Notes under the pieces: model-generated | The model's database searches: none | Told to the model about the DNA's origin: nothing | Seen by the model: only the letters and a program-made list of their open reading frames with translations | Position numbers and translations under genes: made by a program | NCBI GenBank assembly: GCA_034412795.1 | Contig: DAOUMD010000036.1 | Span: 39,881 to 103,880, forward strand | Direction: 5' to 3' | DNA: 64,000 nucleotides | DNA from: JAUVPY01 sp034412795 | Lineage (GTDB): Bacteria > Chloroflexota > Anaerolineae > 4572-78 > NAK82 | Part shown: piece by piece, positions 25,997 through 34,391 of the stretch | Layout: each line of letters starts with the position of its first letter | How positions within the stretch are numbered: the stretch's first letter is position 1

Positions 25997-27703
25997 CTAG
26001 GATGCGAACAATGACACCAACTCGAACCTGTCTACGTCAACCAGACCACGGTCGGTCAGTTTCAGCGACGGGATGACGGGCAACGCCAGGAAGCTGAGGG
26101 CCATAAAGGGATCGTGCAAGGGAGACCCGAGTTGCCTGGCGGCGGCCAAGACCTCATCCATCTGACAGCGCACGGTCTCGATGGGTCGATCGCTCATCAG
26201 CCCGGCAATGGGCAAAGGTAACTGAGCGAATACGGTTTCGTTGTAGGCGGCGGCCATGCCACCTCGGGTGGCGGCGATGGCTTGTACAGCGTTGAACATG
26301 CTCCCGTCGTCGGCGCCAGCGACTACGATGTTGTGATGATCGTGGGCGACGGTGCTGGCGATGGCCCCTTTTTGCAGACCCAAGCCCTTGACAAACCCCA
26401 GGCCCACGTTACCTGTGGCCAGATGACGCTCAATGACAGCTATCTTTAAGATGTCACGACCAGGGTCAGCCATCACCTCATCCTCCCAGGTTGGTAACTC
26501 CTCGACGAGGTGTTCGGTGATGATTTGATCAGGGATGATGCCGATGACGCGCACCTTACATCCATCGGCCGCCACGCGAAAACTCAAATGGCTCCAGTCC
26601 ACGTTCATCGAACTGCGCAACACGGTTGGACGTTGGGGTCGTTCCCAAGGGATTGTCTCTCCATCTTTGGCGGCCAACTTGCCGCCTCGAAAGACCATCT
26701 CGGCGCGGGGAGCATTTAGGTCAGAGAAAACAACCAAGTCTGCACGGCGAGCGGGGGTAATAGCACCCCGGTCGTGCAGGTGGAAGTATTCGCTGGGATT
26801 CAGGGTGGCCATACGAATGGCGGTGATGGGCTCTATCCCTTCTGCGATGGCGAGCCGCACCATATGGTCAATGTGCCCTTCGTCCAACAAGTCGGCCGGC
26901 ATGCGGTCGTCCGTGCAAAAGCAGAGACGGCGGCTGGTGTGCGAGTTGACGACGGGCAGCAAGTCGCGCAGGTTACGCGCGTTGCTCGCCTCACGCAAAA
27001 AGATAAACATACCCAGTCCTAGTTTATGGCGCGCTTCTTCTACCGTGGTGCACTCGTGGTCGGAGCCGATGTTGGCCGCGGTGTAGGCCATCAACGACTT
27101 GCCGTCCAGACCAGGCGCGTGACCATCTTTCACCCGCCCCTGAAAGGCACGCAGCTTGTCCAATACGTCAGGTACGCCGTTGACTACGCCAGGGAAATTC
27201 ATCATCTCGCCCAAGCCCAGCACGTAGGGCTCGTGTTGAAGGGTTTGTAAATCGTACCAATGCAGTGCAGCGCCCGTGGTCTCCATGTCGGTGGAGGGCA
27301 CGCAGGAAGGTGCCATGACGTAAATACTGAGGGGGTTGTACTTGGCCATCTCCAGCATATAGCGAATGCCTTCCAGACCCAGCACATTGGCTATTTCGTG
27401 GGGATCAGTGACGACAGTTGTGGTACCGCGCGGCACCACAACCCGGGCGAACTCATTGGGGGGGACCATCGCGCTTTCGATGTGCACGTGGGCATCTATG
27501 AAGCCAGGACAAACGTAGCGTCCACCCAGATCTACCACCTCGCGGGCCTGGTAATCACCCAAGCCCACAATACGCGAGTGCACGATGGCGATGTGGGTCT
27601 CCTCGATGTCGCCGGTGAAGACGTTGATCACTGTGGCGTTTTTCAGTAACAGATCGGCTGGTTCGTCACCGCGCGCAACTTCGATCAGGTCGGCTAGTTC
27701 CAT
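25997..27703 (-). CDS. ade: Adenine deaminase
   Basis: A 568-residue amidohydrolase converting adenine to hypoxanthine and ammonia. Metal-binding FIDAHVHIESAMVPP is near residue 75, TTTVVTDPHEIANVLG follows, and the C-terminal half has the Ade-specific region GLVKGLGLQKGAIASTVAHDHHN-like (split here as KGLGLQKGAIAS and AHDHHNIVV). The length is typical. It is transcribed with the 8-oxoguanine deaminase-like gene 115 bases upstream and precedes the BMP lipoprotein, placing purine base salvage next to purine uptake. Confidence 0.95.
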   Translation of the reverse strand: MELADLIEVARGDEPADLLLKNATVINVFTGDIEETHIAIVHSRIVGLGDYQAREVVDLGGRYVCPGFIDAHVHIESAMVPPNEFARVVVPRGTTTVVTDPHEIANVLGLEGIRYMLEMAKYNPLSIYVMAPSCVPSTDMETTGAALHWYDLQTLQHEPYVLGLGEMMNFPGVVNGVPDVLDKLRAFQGRVKDGHAPGLDGKSLMAYTAANIGSDHECTTVEEARHKLGLGMFIFLREASNARNLRDLLPVVNSHTSRRLCFCTDDRMPADLLDEGHIDHMVRLAIAEGIEPITAIRMATLNPSEYFHLHDRGAITPARRADLVVFSDLNAPRAEMVFRGGKLAAKDGETIPWERPQRPTVLRSSMNVDWSHLSFRVAADGCKVRVIGIIPDQIITEHLVEELPTWEDEVMADPGRDILKIAVIERHLATGNVGLGFVKGLGLQKGAIASTVAHDHHNIVVAGADDGSMFNAVQAIAATRGGMAAAYNETVFAQLPLPIAGLMSDRPIETVRCQMDEVLAAARQLGSPLHDPFMALSFLALPVIPSLKLTDRGLVDVDRFELVSLFAS

Positions 27704-27818
27704 CTAGCTCATCCTTTCACGCATTCACACCAGGCAGCACCTCACTACTGCCTCTCGGACTCCGTCGGGGATTATGCCCTCTTCGAGCATTGCTTCTATC
27801 TGCTTAAGATGTACTATG

Positions 27819-29228
27819 TCAGGCTACACCTGCCCTATCCAGCATCTCTTTGCTGATCTGGTTATGACGCTCAATCAGTGGTCCAAGATCAACCGTGCGC
27901 AGCTCGCCGTCTTCCACAATGATCTGTCCATTGATGACCGATAGCCAGACATGAGATGGCGTGCAAGTGAGGAGAGCAGCCACCGGGTCACTCAGACCCC
28001 CGGCGTGGATCAGATCGTCTATGCGAAAGGCAACAAAGTCAGCCGCTTTGCCCGGCTCCAGGCTTCCAATGTCGTCCCGGCGTAACACCTGGGCCCCGCC
28101 TCTGGTGGCCAATTCCAGCGCTTCACGCGCCGAAAGTCGATCGGCCCGCGATTCGAAACCGGGCCAACCCACCCGCTGCAACAGCATCGCCTGGCGCGCT
28201 TCACCCAGCATATGGTTGCCGTCGTTGCTGGCGGAGCCGTCTACCCCCAAAGCTACCCTGACCCTATTATCCAACATTTCACGAATAGGCGCAATTCCAG
28301 AGGCCAGAATCATGTTACTGGTGGGGCAATGACAGATGCCAGTATGGGTGCGGGCCAACTGTTTGATCTCCGCCTGATTGGGATGGACCATGTGAGCGAA
28401 CCACACGTCCTCGCCCAGCCAGTCCACCGACTCAGCGTATTCCACGGGGCGCTTGCCGAACATCTCCAGGCAAAAGCGATCCTCATCTTTGGTTTCTGCC
28501 AGGTGGGTATGCAGATTGACCAATGGATACCCCCGGGCCAGGGCCACGCTTTCGCGCATCAGATCGGTGGTGACGCTAAAGGGGGAGCAAGGGGCCAACG
28601 CAATACGCAACATTGAATAGGGCTTCGGGTCGTGAAAGCGCTCGATAACACGCTGGCTATCCTTGAGGATGTGGTCCTCGCTGTCGCAGACGCGGTCGGG
28701 CGGCAGGCCCCCCTGGCTTTCGCCCAGGCTCATACTGCCCCGCGTGGGGTGAAAGCGAGTTCCCACCTCCTGGGCAGCGCGAATCTCGTCGTCCAGGGTA
28801 GCTCCGTTAGGAAAGAGATACAGATGGTCGGCCACGGTGGTTGCGCCGCTCAACACCATTTCGCTCAGCCCTACCTTGGCACTGACGTATACCGCCTCAC
28901 CGTCCATCTCGGCCCAGATCGGGTACAGAGTTTTGAGCCAGTCGAAGAGAACCATCCCCCCGCCCGTACCCACCGTACGTGTGAGAGTCTGATAAAGATG
29001 ATGGTGGCAGTTGACCAGACCGGGCAAAACAACCGTTCCGCTGGCATTGATGGTGCGATCGGGTGGTGAGGCGTCTGGTTGGCCGGTCAGCCAGACTTCG
29101 ACCTCAGGGGTAGTGCCGACGACCTGGATGACATTGTCCTGTACAACGAGACCGCCATCATTGATCTCGCGGCGATCGGCATCCATAGTTACCAGTATAT
29201 CGGCGTTTTTCAGGAATAAGGTGGTCAT
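27819..29228 (-). CDS. 8-oxoguanine/guanine deaminase-like amidohydrolase
   Basis: A 469-residue metal-dependent deaminase of the TRZ/ATZ-SsnA group. The metal-binding HxH lies in VNCHHHLYQTLTR, further ligands in NLHTHLAETKDED and FAHMVHPNQ, and the metal Asp in VALGVDGSASND. The motif set and the start FLKNADILVTMDADRREI resemble enzymes characterised as 8-oxoguanine deaminase; guanine or s-triazine substrates are not excluded. It stands between the aldo/keto reductase (13-base gap) and ade, consistent with a purine catabolism operon. Confidence 0.83.
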   Translation of the reverse strand: MTTLFLKNADILVTMDADRREINDGGLVVQDNVIQVVGTTPEVEVWLTGQPDASPPDRTINASGTVVLPGLVNCHHHLYQTLTRTVGTGGGMVLFDWLKTLYPIWAEMDGEAVYVSAKVGLSEMVLSGATTVADHLYLFPNGATLDDEIRAAQEVGTRFHPTRGSMSLGESQGGLPPDRVCDSEDHILKDSQRVIERFHDPKPYSMLRIALAPCSPFSVTTDLMRESVALARGYPLVNLHTHLAETKDEDRFCLEMFGKRPVEYAESVDWLGEDVWFAHMVHPNQAEIKQLARTHTGICHCPTSNMILASGIAPIREMLDNRVRVALGVDGSASNDGNHMLGEARQAMLLQRVGWPGFESRADRLSAREALELATRGGAQVLRRDDIGSLEPGKAADFVAFRIDDLIHAGGLSDPVAALLTCTPSHVWLSVINGQIIVEDGELRTVDLGPLIERHNQISKEMLDRAGVA

Positions 29229-29241
29229 GGGTTGGCCTCCT

Positions 29242-30168
29242 CTAGGTCAATGCCTGCGGATGATCATCGCGCACCATATCCAGGTCCGCCGCGCTGGCAT
29301 TCGACTCCACCTGCTCCACCGTCTTGCAACCGGGGATGACACACGTGACCGCAGGGTGCTGCAGACACCAGGCGAGGGCCCAGGGCGCCATTGCTATCCC
29401 TTCAGGTACTTCCGTCTGCTGGATCTCCTGCACCAATTTGAGATCCTTCTGAACCTCATCCTGGTCGCGAAGAGAACGCACGTCATCCTGGGTAGTGAAC
29501 ACAGCGCCAGGCTGGTACTTGCCGGTCAAGAAGCCACTGGCCAACGGAACCCGAACCAGCACGCCCAGATCCTGGTCACGGCACGACACGAGCACGCGCT
29601 TTTCAGGCCTCCGGTCCAAACGATTGTACACAACCTGAATGACGCTGGCGCCTACCCCCGTCGCTCGCTCCGTCTGATAAAGGTTTTCGTGCTTGCTGCT
29701 GATTGAAATGCCCAGGTACCGAACCTTACCTGCCTCCACCTGTTTGCCGAGCGTATCCCAGAGATCACCCTGATCGAAGGCCTCGTCACTCCCCGAGTGA
29801 AATTGGTACAGATCTACGTAGTCGGTGCGCAATGCTTTGAGCGATGCATCGAGTTGCTGAACCACCTCTTGAGGCGACCAATGATCCGTTCGCTCAAAGT
29901 TGCTGTGGAACTTATGGCCGAACTTAGTGGCGATGATCCAGTCTTCGCGATGTTTTTTTATGGACCGGCCGATCAGCGATTCGGAGAGGTGATCTCCGTA
30001 GCACTCGGCGCTATCGATCAGGTTGATCCCCAGTTCCCTGGCGCGTGCCAAAAGCCGATCAACCTCTTGTTGTGTGAAGCGCTTGCCCCATTCGCCACCA
30101 AACTGCCAGGTGCCGATGCCAATTACTGATACCCGAAGGCCTGTGTTGCCAAGGCGACGGTATTTCAC
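29242..30168 (-). CDS. Aldo/keto reductase
   Basis: A 308-residue NADPH-dependent (beta/alpha)8 oxidoreductase. The catalytic tetrad is visible: Asp in NLIDSAE, Tyr in CYGDHLSE, Lys in IIATKFG and His in LYQFHSG. The start is GTG at 30168 (VKYRRLGNTGLRVSVIG), selected because GGAGGTGATC lies just upstream. The substrate is unknown. It is the first gene of the minus-strand deaminase operon, and a strong short palindrome (30196-30222) lies upstream of its ribosome site. Confidence 0.87.
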   Translation of the reverse strand: MKYRRLGNTGLRVSVIGIGTWQFGGEWGKRFTQQEVDRLLARARELGINLIDSAECYGDHLSESLIGRSIKKHREDWIIATKFGHKFHSNFERTDHWSPQEVVQQLDASLKALRTDYVDLYQFHSGSDEAFDQGDLWDTLGKQVEAGKVRYLGISISSKHENLYQTERATGVGASVIQVVYNRLDRRPEKRVLVSCRDQDLGVLVRVPLASGFLTGKYQPGAVFTTQDDVRSLRDQDEVQKDLKLVQEIQQTEVPEGIAMAPWALAWCLQHPAVTCVIPGCKTVEQVESNASAADLDMVRDDHPQALT

Positions 30169-30195
30169 AAGATCACCTCCTGGAATGATGCCTGA

Positions 30196-30222
30196 CACTT
30201 GCGACTGCGCGCAGTGCAAGTG
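30196..30222. promoter_or_regulatory. Near-perfect palindrome upstream of the purine operon
   Basis: CACTTGC and GCAAGTG flank ACTGC-GC-GCAGT, giving 12 paired positions with one unpaired base. It lies about 28 bases upstream of the aldo/keto reductase start and could be an operator or an mRNA leader hairpin. Confidence 0.45.
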
Positions 30223-30238
30223 TGCGTAAAGCGTAAAA

Positions 30239-30393
30239 CGTCTCTACTGAAAAAAGGTTCCAAACGGCTATAAGTGTTCAACTAAAAACCAGGTTTTTTT
30301 CGGTGCGTTCCCTGAAATGCACCCATTCTGGCCAGAATTTGGTACACCATCCTTTTCATCTTGTCAAAAACCTGGTTTTTTTCAGTAGAGACG
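30239..30393. repeat. Palindromic element family B, copy 1
   Basis: Perfect 17-bp terminal inverted repeats (CGTCTCTACTGAAAAAA at 30239-30255 and its complement at 30377-30393). The inner part (30282-30394) is an inverted, highly similar copy of 35641-35752, including the palindrome AATTCTGGCCAGAATT and a GTGCATT..AATGCAC-type hairpin. It has no coding capacity and resembles a MITE. CGTAAA heptamers flank it. Confidence 0.85.
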
Positions 30394-30460
30394 TAAAAGG
30401 TAGGACTGCATTGAACCGTGGCTGTCAAAAAATAGCAGCGTTATCAGACGAACGTCCCTA

Positions 30461-30523
30461 TATGTAGGGCAGGCTCGTAGCCTGCCGCCCCCAAATGGCG
30501 GGTTACGAACCCCGCCCTACATA
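30461..30523. repeat. Double-hairpin intergenic repeat
   Basis: Ends TATGTAGGGC and GCCCTACATA form a perfect 10-bp inverted repeat enclosing hairpins GGCAGGC/GCCTGCC and GGCGGG/CCCGCC. A related hairpin occurs at 51065-51084. The rest of the 414-base gap is CGTAAAA heptamers and shows no gene. Confidence 0.75.
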
Positions 30524-30582
30524 CCGACCACGATTAAACGCAGTGCTACCACGTAAAACGTAAAACGTAAAAAGCCGGAATT

Positions 30583-31008
30583 TCAATGGTTGGACTTAAG
30601 CAAGTACAACAGTGCAGATGCGTAGGTCTCGCTGGCATCGAAGGCCTCGAAGCGCAGCCAGCGATCTCCAACCTGAAACTCGCACACGTAACCATCCGGT
30701 GTGCTGGTCAATTTCATCCCTGCTTCTGAGACTGGGATCAGTCGTCCTTCCAACTCATTGCGCAACTGCTCTTCGGTGGGCAGCCAGACCAACTCGTCCA
30801 CCAGGATGTGATCCAGTGCCCACTCGACGCTCCCGTGGAAAGTCGCCTCTAAATGACCGCGCAGCAATTCCACGTTGACGAACATGTCGCTGATGACAAA
30901 AACCTTATCGTCGAAGCCCCGGTCAGGAATAGCGAAGAAGTCGTGTAGAGCCGGCTTCCAGGTCAGACCGGCTTCCTTGAGTTTTTGAGCTGTGGACAGT
31001 AAGAGCAT
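30583..31008 (-). CDS. Conserved hypothetical protein
   Basis: A 141-residue soluble acidic protein starting MLLLSTAQKLKEAGLTWKP, without signal peptide or membrane segment. It has HDFFAIPDRGFDDKVFVISD, a WLPTEEQLRNELE helix and an aromatic-rich C-terminal sheet (YVCEFQVGDRWLRFEAFDA). The helical start and DDKVFVISDM run look like a conserved single-domain protein, but I cannot assign a function. It lies 9 bases downstream of the deazaflavin oxidoreductase gene, so the two are probably co-transcribed. Confidence 0.75.
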   Translation of the reverse strand: MLLLSTAQKLKEAGLTWKPALHDFFAIPDRGFDDKVFVISDMFVNVELLRGHLEATFHGSVEWALDHILVDELVWLPTEEQLRNELEGRLIPVSEAGMKLTSTPDGYVCEFQVGDRWLRFEAFDASETYASALLYLLKSNH

Positions 31009-31017
31009 GGAAGAGTA

Positions 31018-31605
31018 CTAACGCTTCCTGCGCCGAAATAGCACCACAGGAAGCAGGACCATCGTGGCCAACGGCCAAACCCAAGCCAGGTCGCCGGGTC
31101 CGCCCGGTCCGGTACGCACCTCGGTGCGCCGGACGTGGATCAGGCGGTAATCGGCGGTGACTGCCTCCAGTTCCTGGTTTGTCATGTTGACAGGGTCAAC
31201 CCCCGCAGCGCGGGCAGCAAAGCCGCTGTCGATCAGCACCTGCCTGAGGAGTGGTATCCTCGTGTCGGGGTCCGTAACCTCCTCGGCTACACCAGCCCAC
31301 CAGCCGTTTGGCAGCCACACCTCAACTTCGGGATTGGCTGTGATGTTGCGATACCAATCTGATTTGCTGCCAAACCCGGCCGTGCAATAAATCTCACCAT
31401 CGGCGATGGTATAGTTCACCGGCGTACGTCGTCTGATGCCTGTCTTGCGACCGGTATGGGTGACGACCATAATGCGCCCCCCCACCTCCGGCCAGGCGTT
31501 GACCCATGGCCCCAAACCCAACCGCCACATGAGCATCATAAATCGGTTAAATTGCTTGAAGCCCTGCCGTAATCTTTCTTCGGTGTGTGGATCGGTGATC
31601 GTCAT
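31018..31605 (-). CDS. F420-type nitroreductase family oxidoreductase
   Basis: A 195-residue protein of the deazaflavin-dependent nitroreductase (Ddn-like) family. Characteristic are VVTHTGRKTGIRRRTPVNY near residue 47, GFGSKSDWYRNITANPEVEVWL and the C-terminal AVTADYRLIHVRR. A hydrophobic helix (WPLATMVLLPVVLF) then RRRKR at the end is an unusual membrane anchor. It suggests coenzyme F420 use in this organism; the substrate is unknown. Confidence 0.85.
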   Translation of the reverse strand: MTITDPHTEERLRQGFKQFNRFMMLMWRLGLGPWVNAWPEVGGRIMVVTHTGRKTGIRRRTPVNYTIADGEIYCTAGFGSKSDWYRNITANPEVEVWLPNGWWAGVAEEVTDPDTRIPLLRQVLIDSGFAARAAGVDPVNMTNQELEAVTADYRLIHVRRTEVRTGPGGPGDLAWVWPLATMVLLPVVLFRRRKR

Positions 31606-31660
31606 CGAGAACCTCCCTTTAGATGAGACCCCTGAAAGCTAACCGTCGCTCGTTTTTAGA

Positions 31661-31778
31661 TTACGCCCAATTGCTCAGCCACTCCCGACGGACGACAGTC
31701 CAGAGGTCTTTCGTAGTCGTTCTCAGGTGATTAAGCTCGGGATTGTCATCCGTCGTGAGCGGTGGGTTGAGTAGTTAT
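31661..31778. repeat. Palindromic element family C, copy 1
   Basis: Matches 53652-53796: the shared core runs through CCGACGGACGACAGTCCAGAG-like sequence (TGGAC/GTCCA hairpin), AAGCTC.GGATT..CATCC and CGTGAGC..GGTGGG.TGAGTAGTTA. Copy 1 lacks a 17-bp internal hairpin (CGAGGGCCCTCG-type) present in copy 2. Ends are imperfectly inverted. Confidence 0.75.
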
Positions 31779-31844
31779 GATTGCCCATCAAGTGAGATGA
31801 TACCACGAAGAGGGCAAGTTATCAACCTTCAGCGAGTTTCACAA

Positions 31845-31899
31845 CTCCACAACTTCTGCCACACTTCTCCATAAGGTCTCCATAATTGCATCGTATATT
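31845..31899 (+). promoter_or_regulatory. macA promoter with four 11-bp direct repeats (OmpR-type box)
   Basis: Four tandem 11-mers: CTCCACAACTT, CTGCCACACTT, CTCCATAAGGT, CTCCATAATTG (31845-31888), then -10 TATATT at 31894-31899 with no -35 box. The repeat period and position match PhoB/OmpR-type activator sites. The spacing from the last repeat to the -10 is identical at three other promoters in this window. Confidence 0.75.
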
Positions 31900-31966
31900 G
31901 TTCATAGAAAAGCGGACTACAGCTAGTTTTTTTTGAGATAAATAGAAAAGAAAGGATTTTTTAACC

Positions 31967-33520
31967 ATGAAACGCACCATCATGATAGGTCTCGCCATTG
32001 TGCTAATGGTGGGCGCACTGGGCGTGTGGTTCACCACTACCCAGCCTTCCCAAGCCGACGACAGCCTCGCGCGTCAAGCCGTGACCGTCGAACGTGGCAC
32101 CATCATCTCTAGTGTCAAGGCCACCGGTCGCCTGGAGCCGGATGTGGAAGTCTCGCTAGGTTTTGAAACCAACGGCACCGTAGCCGAGGTACTGGTGGAG
32201 CGCGGTCAATCGGTTAAGGCCGGTGAGCCATTGGCACGGCTGGAAACGGATGAACTGTTGCTTCAATTGGCCCAGGCCGAGGCGAACCTGGCTCAGGTCC
32301 AGGCCGGGGTACGGGGGGAGGACATCGCCGCGGCTGAAGCGAACCTGCACAGTGCACAAGCGAATTATGATAAGATCGCGGCTGGCACACAGGAAGAGGA
32401 CATCTCCATAGCTGAGGCATCTCTGCGGGGCGCCCAGGCCAACTACGACGAACTGGCCGACGGCCTCGACGAAGACGAAATCACTGTGGCGGCTGCCAAC
32501 CTGCGCACGGCGGAGGTGGCGCTGAAAAACGCCCAATGGGCCTACGACGAAATCGCTTACGCGGATGACGTGGGCGAGTCACCTCAAGCCGCCGAGCTGG
32601 AGCGGGCAACTATCAACTACGAATCGGCCCTGGCCAATTACAGAATGGCCGTGCAGGGCGCTTCCAGCGAGCAACTGACGGCGAACTGGGCCCAGGTGGA
32701 GCAAGCCCAAGCTCAATTGGATAAGCTCAGGAACAGTCCCACGTCCGAGGAACTGGAGATCGCTCAGGCTCAGGTCGACCAGGCCCGAGCTCAACTGGAG
32801 AAACTTAGAAACGGTCCCACGTCTGAGGAGTTGGCGGTCGCTCAGAACCAGGTGGATCAGGCCCGGCTGCGTCTGGAACAAGCCACGCTGATTGCCCCTG
32901 TGGATGGTGTTGTCACCGAGGTCAATGTGTCTATCGGCGAGCGTCCCGGCACTTTAGCCGTCATCCTGTTGGCCGATCTATCGACGTTGCACGTCGATCT
33001 TCCAGTGGACGAAATTGACATGCCGTCGGTGAGGACAGGCCAGTTGGCCACCATCACTCTAGACGCCCTGCCAGACAGCCCCTTGAGCGGGCAGGTGACG
33101 GCAATAGCTCCCGCACCGTTATCATCCGGGAGCAGCGTGACCAGCTACGAGGTCACGGTGACCCTGGAGGACGAGGCCGAACAGGCCAAAGTAGGTATGA
33201 CGGCCAACGTAGGTGTCGAAACCGGCCGCCGGGAGAATGTGGTCATCCTCCCGGCTCACCTTGTCCAGGTAGACAAGACGACAGGTCAGACCTACGTTAA
33301 CAAAGTTGGCCCCAATGGTGAAGTAGTTCGGATAGAAGTGACACTCGGACTGCGCAGCGGTCAAGATATCGAAGTGCTAAGTGGCCTGGAAGCGGGCGAC
33401 CAGGTGCTGGCCTCGGTGACGCCGGAACAGCTTCAGGCCCTCACACCAGGCGAAGACCGCGGATTGTTCGGTCGTATCCAGAGCATGCATAATGTTGCGG
33501 ATCAGTCTCAGCCCCGCTGA
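31967..33520 (+). CDS. HlyD/MacA-type membrane fusion protein of an ABC efflux system
   Basis: A 517-residue periplasmic-type adaptor with an N-terminal membrane anchor (residues 4-24), a biotinyl-lipoyl-like half (VSLGFETNGTVAEVLVERGQ), a long coiled-coil hairpin rich in Ala/Gln/Glu, the second lipoyl half (QATLIAPVDGVVTEVNV-like) and a beta-barrel domain. Two near-identical coiled-coil repeats (QAQ(V)DQARAQLEKLRN type) come from duplicated DNA at about 32700-32850. It lies 38 bases upstream of the ABC ATPase. Expression is probably controlled by the upstream 11-bp repeats. Confidence 0.9.
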   Translation: MKRTIMIGLAIVLMVGALGVWFTTTQPSQADDSLARQAVTVERGTIISSVKATGRLEPDVEVSLGFETNGTVAEVLVERGQSVKAGEPLARLETDELLLQLAQAEANLAQVQAGVRGEDIAAAEANLHSAQANYDKIAAGTQEEDISIAEASLRGAQANYDELADGLDEDEITVAAANLRTAEVALKNAQWAYDEIAYADDVGESPQAAELERATINYESALANYRMAVQGASSEQLTANWAQVEQAQAQLDKLRNSPTSEELEIAQAQVDQARAQLEKLRNGPTSEELAVAQNQVDQARLRLEQATLIAPVDGVVTEVNVSIGERPGTLAVILLADLSTLHVDLPVDEIDMPSVRTGQLATITLDALPDSPLSGQVTAIAPAPLSSGSSVTSYEVTVTLEDEAEQAKVGMTANVGVETGRRENVVILPAHLVQVDKTTGQTYVNKVGPNGEVVRIEVTLGLRSGQDIEVLSGLEAGDQVLASVTPEQLQALTPGEDRGLFGRIQSMHNVADQSQPR

Positions 33521-33558
33521 TCAGAGAGTAGGAAGTTAGAAAATGAGGAGTAGGAATT

Positions 33559-34287
33559 ATGACCCGGCCAGTGATTGACGCACAAGACCTGACTAAAGTG
33601 TACCAAATGGGCGAGTTGGAAGTATACGCCCTGCGCGGAGTATCGTTGGAGGTGATGCCGGGCGAAATGACCGCCATTATGGGCCCCTCTGGCTCAGGCA
33701 AATCGACCCTGATGAACAGCCTGGGCTGCCTAGACCAGCCAACTGCGGGGGATTATTACCTGGATGGGAAGCTGGTCAGCGGGTTGGATGACAAAGGCTT
33801 GACTCGGATCCGTCGTCACAAAATCGGCTTCGTCTTCCAGACTTATAACCTGTTACCTCGTACCTCAGCCCTGGCCAACGTGGAATTGCCGCTAGTCTAC
33901 AGCGGCGTGAGCCGGCGTGAGCGGCGGCGGCGAGCAACCGAGGCTTTGGAATTGGTAGGCCTGGGCGATCGTATGCGCCATCAGCCTAACGAGTTGTCCG
34001 GCGGCCAGCAGCAGCGGGTCGCCATCGCCCGGTCGCTGGTGACCACACCGTCTATCATCCTGGCCGACGAGCCCACCGGTAACCTGGACACCCAGGCGGG
34101 CGAAGAAGTCATGACCATCTTTCAATGGCTGAATCAAGAGCAGGGTATCACCATCATCCTAGTGACCCATGATCAAGACATCGCCCAACACGCCGGACGC
34201 ATCATCCACATGCGAGATGGAATCATCGAACGCGACAAGACGCTGGTCAATCCTGCTCTGGCTGGTGGGTCTGAAAAAAGTTTGTGA
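33559..34287 (+). CDS. MacB/LolD-type ABC transporter ATPase
   Basis: A 242-residue ATPase. Walker A is GPSGSGKST, the family insertion KIGFVFQTYNLLPR, signature LSGGQQQRVAIARSL and Walker B IILADEPTGNLDT. This is the subfamily that partners with FtsX-like permeases for efflux or lipoprotein handling. GAGGAG precedes the start. It is followed after a palindromic repeat by the permease gene. Confidence 0.93.
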   Translation: MTRPVIDAQDLTKVYQMGELEVYALRGVSLEVMPGEMTAIMGPSGSGKSTLMNSLGCLDQPTAGDYYLDGKLVSGLDDKGLTRIRRHKIGFVFQTYNLLPRTSALANVELPLVYSGVSRRERRRRATEALELVGLGDRMRHQPNELSGGQQQRVAIARSLVTTPSIILADEPTGNLDTQAGEEVMTIFQWLNQEQGITIILVTHDQDIAQHAGRIIHMRDGIIERDKTLVNPALAGGSEKSL

Positions 34288-34295
34288 TATCCGAA

Positions 34296-34376
34296 CGTAC
34301 TGCGTACTGCGTATTGCGTATTTCGTATTCCATAGTCGGATGCGAAACACGCAGTACGCAATACGAAGTACGCAAT
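34296..34376. repeat. Palindrome of (C/A)GTACTGCGTA-type units
   Basis: CGTACTGCGTACTGCGTATT (from 34296) and its imperfect inverse (34343-34376, with ACGCAGTACGCAATACG) form a long hairpin between the ATPase and permease genes. A single arm occurs at 11073-11101. Confidence 0.7.
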
Positions 34377-34391
34377 AGGAGAGGCAACAAT

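Noticed and set aside
30461..30523. tRNA or small structured RNA
   Set aside because: Two hairpins with TACGAACC-like loops look tRNA-like at first glance, but there is no T-loop consensus or cloverleaf; it is a palindromic repeat.
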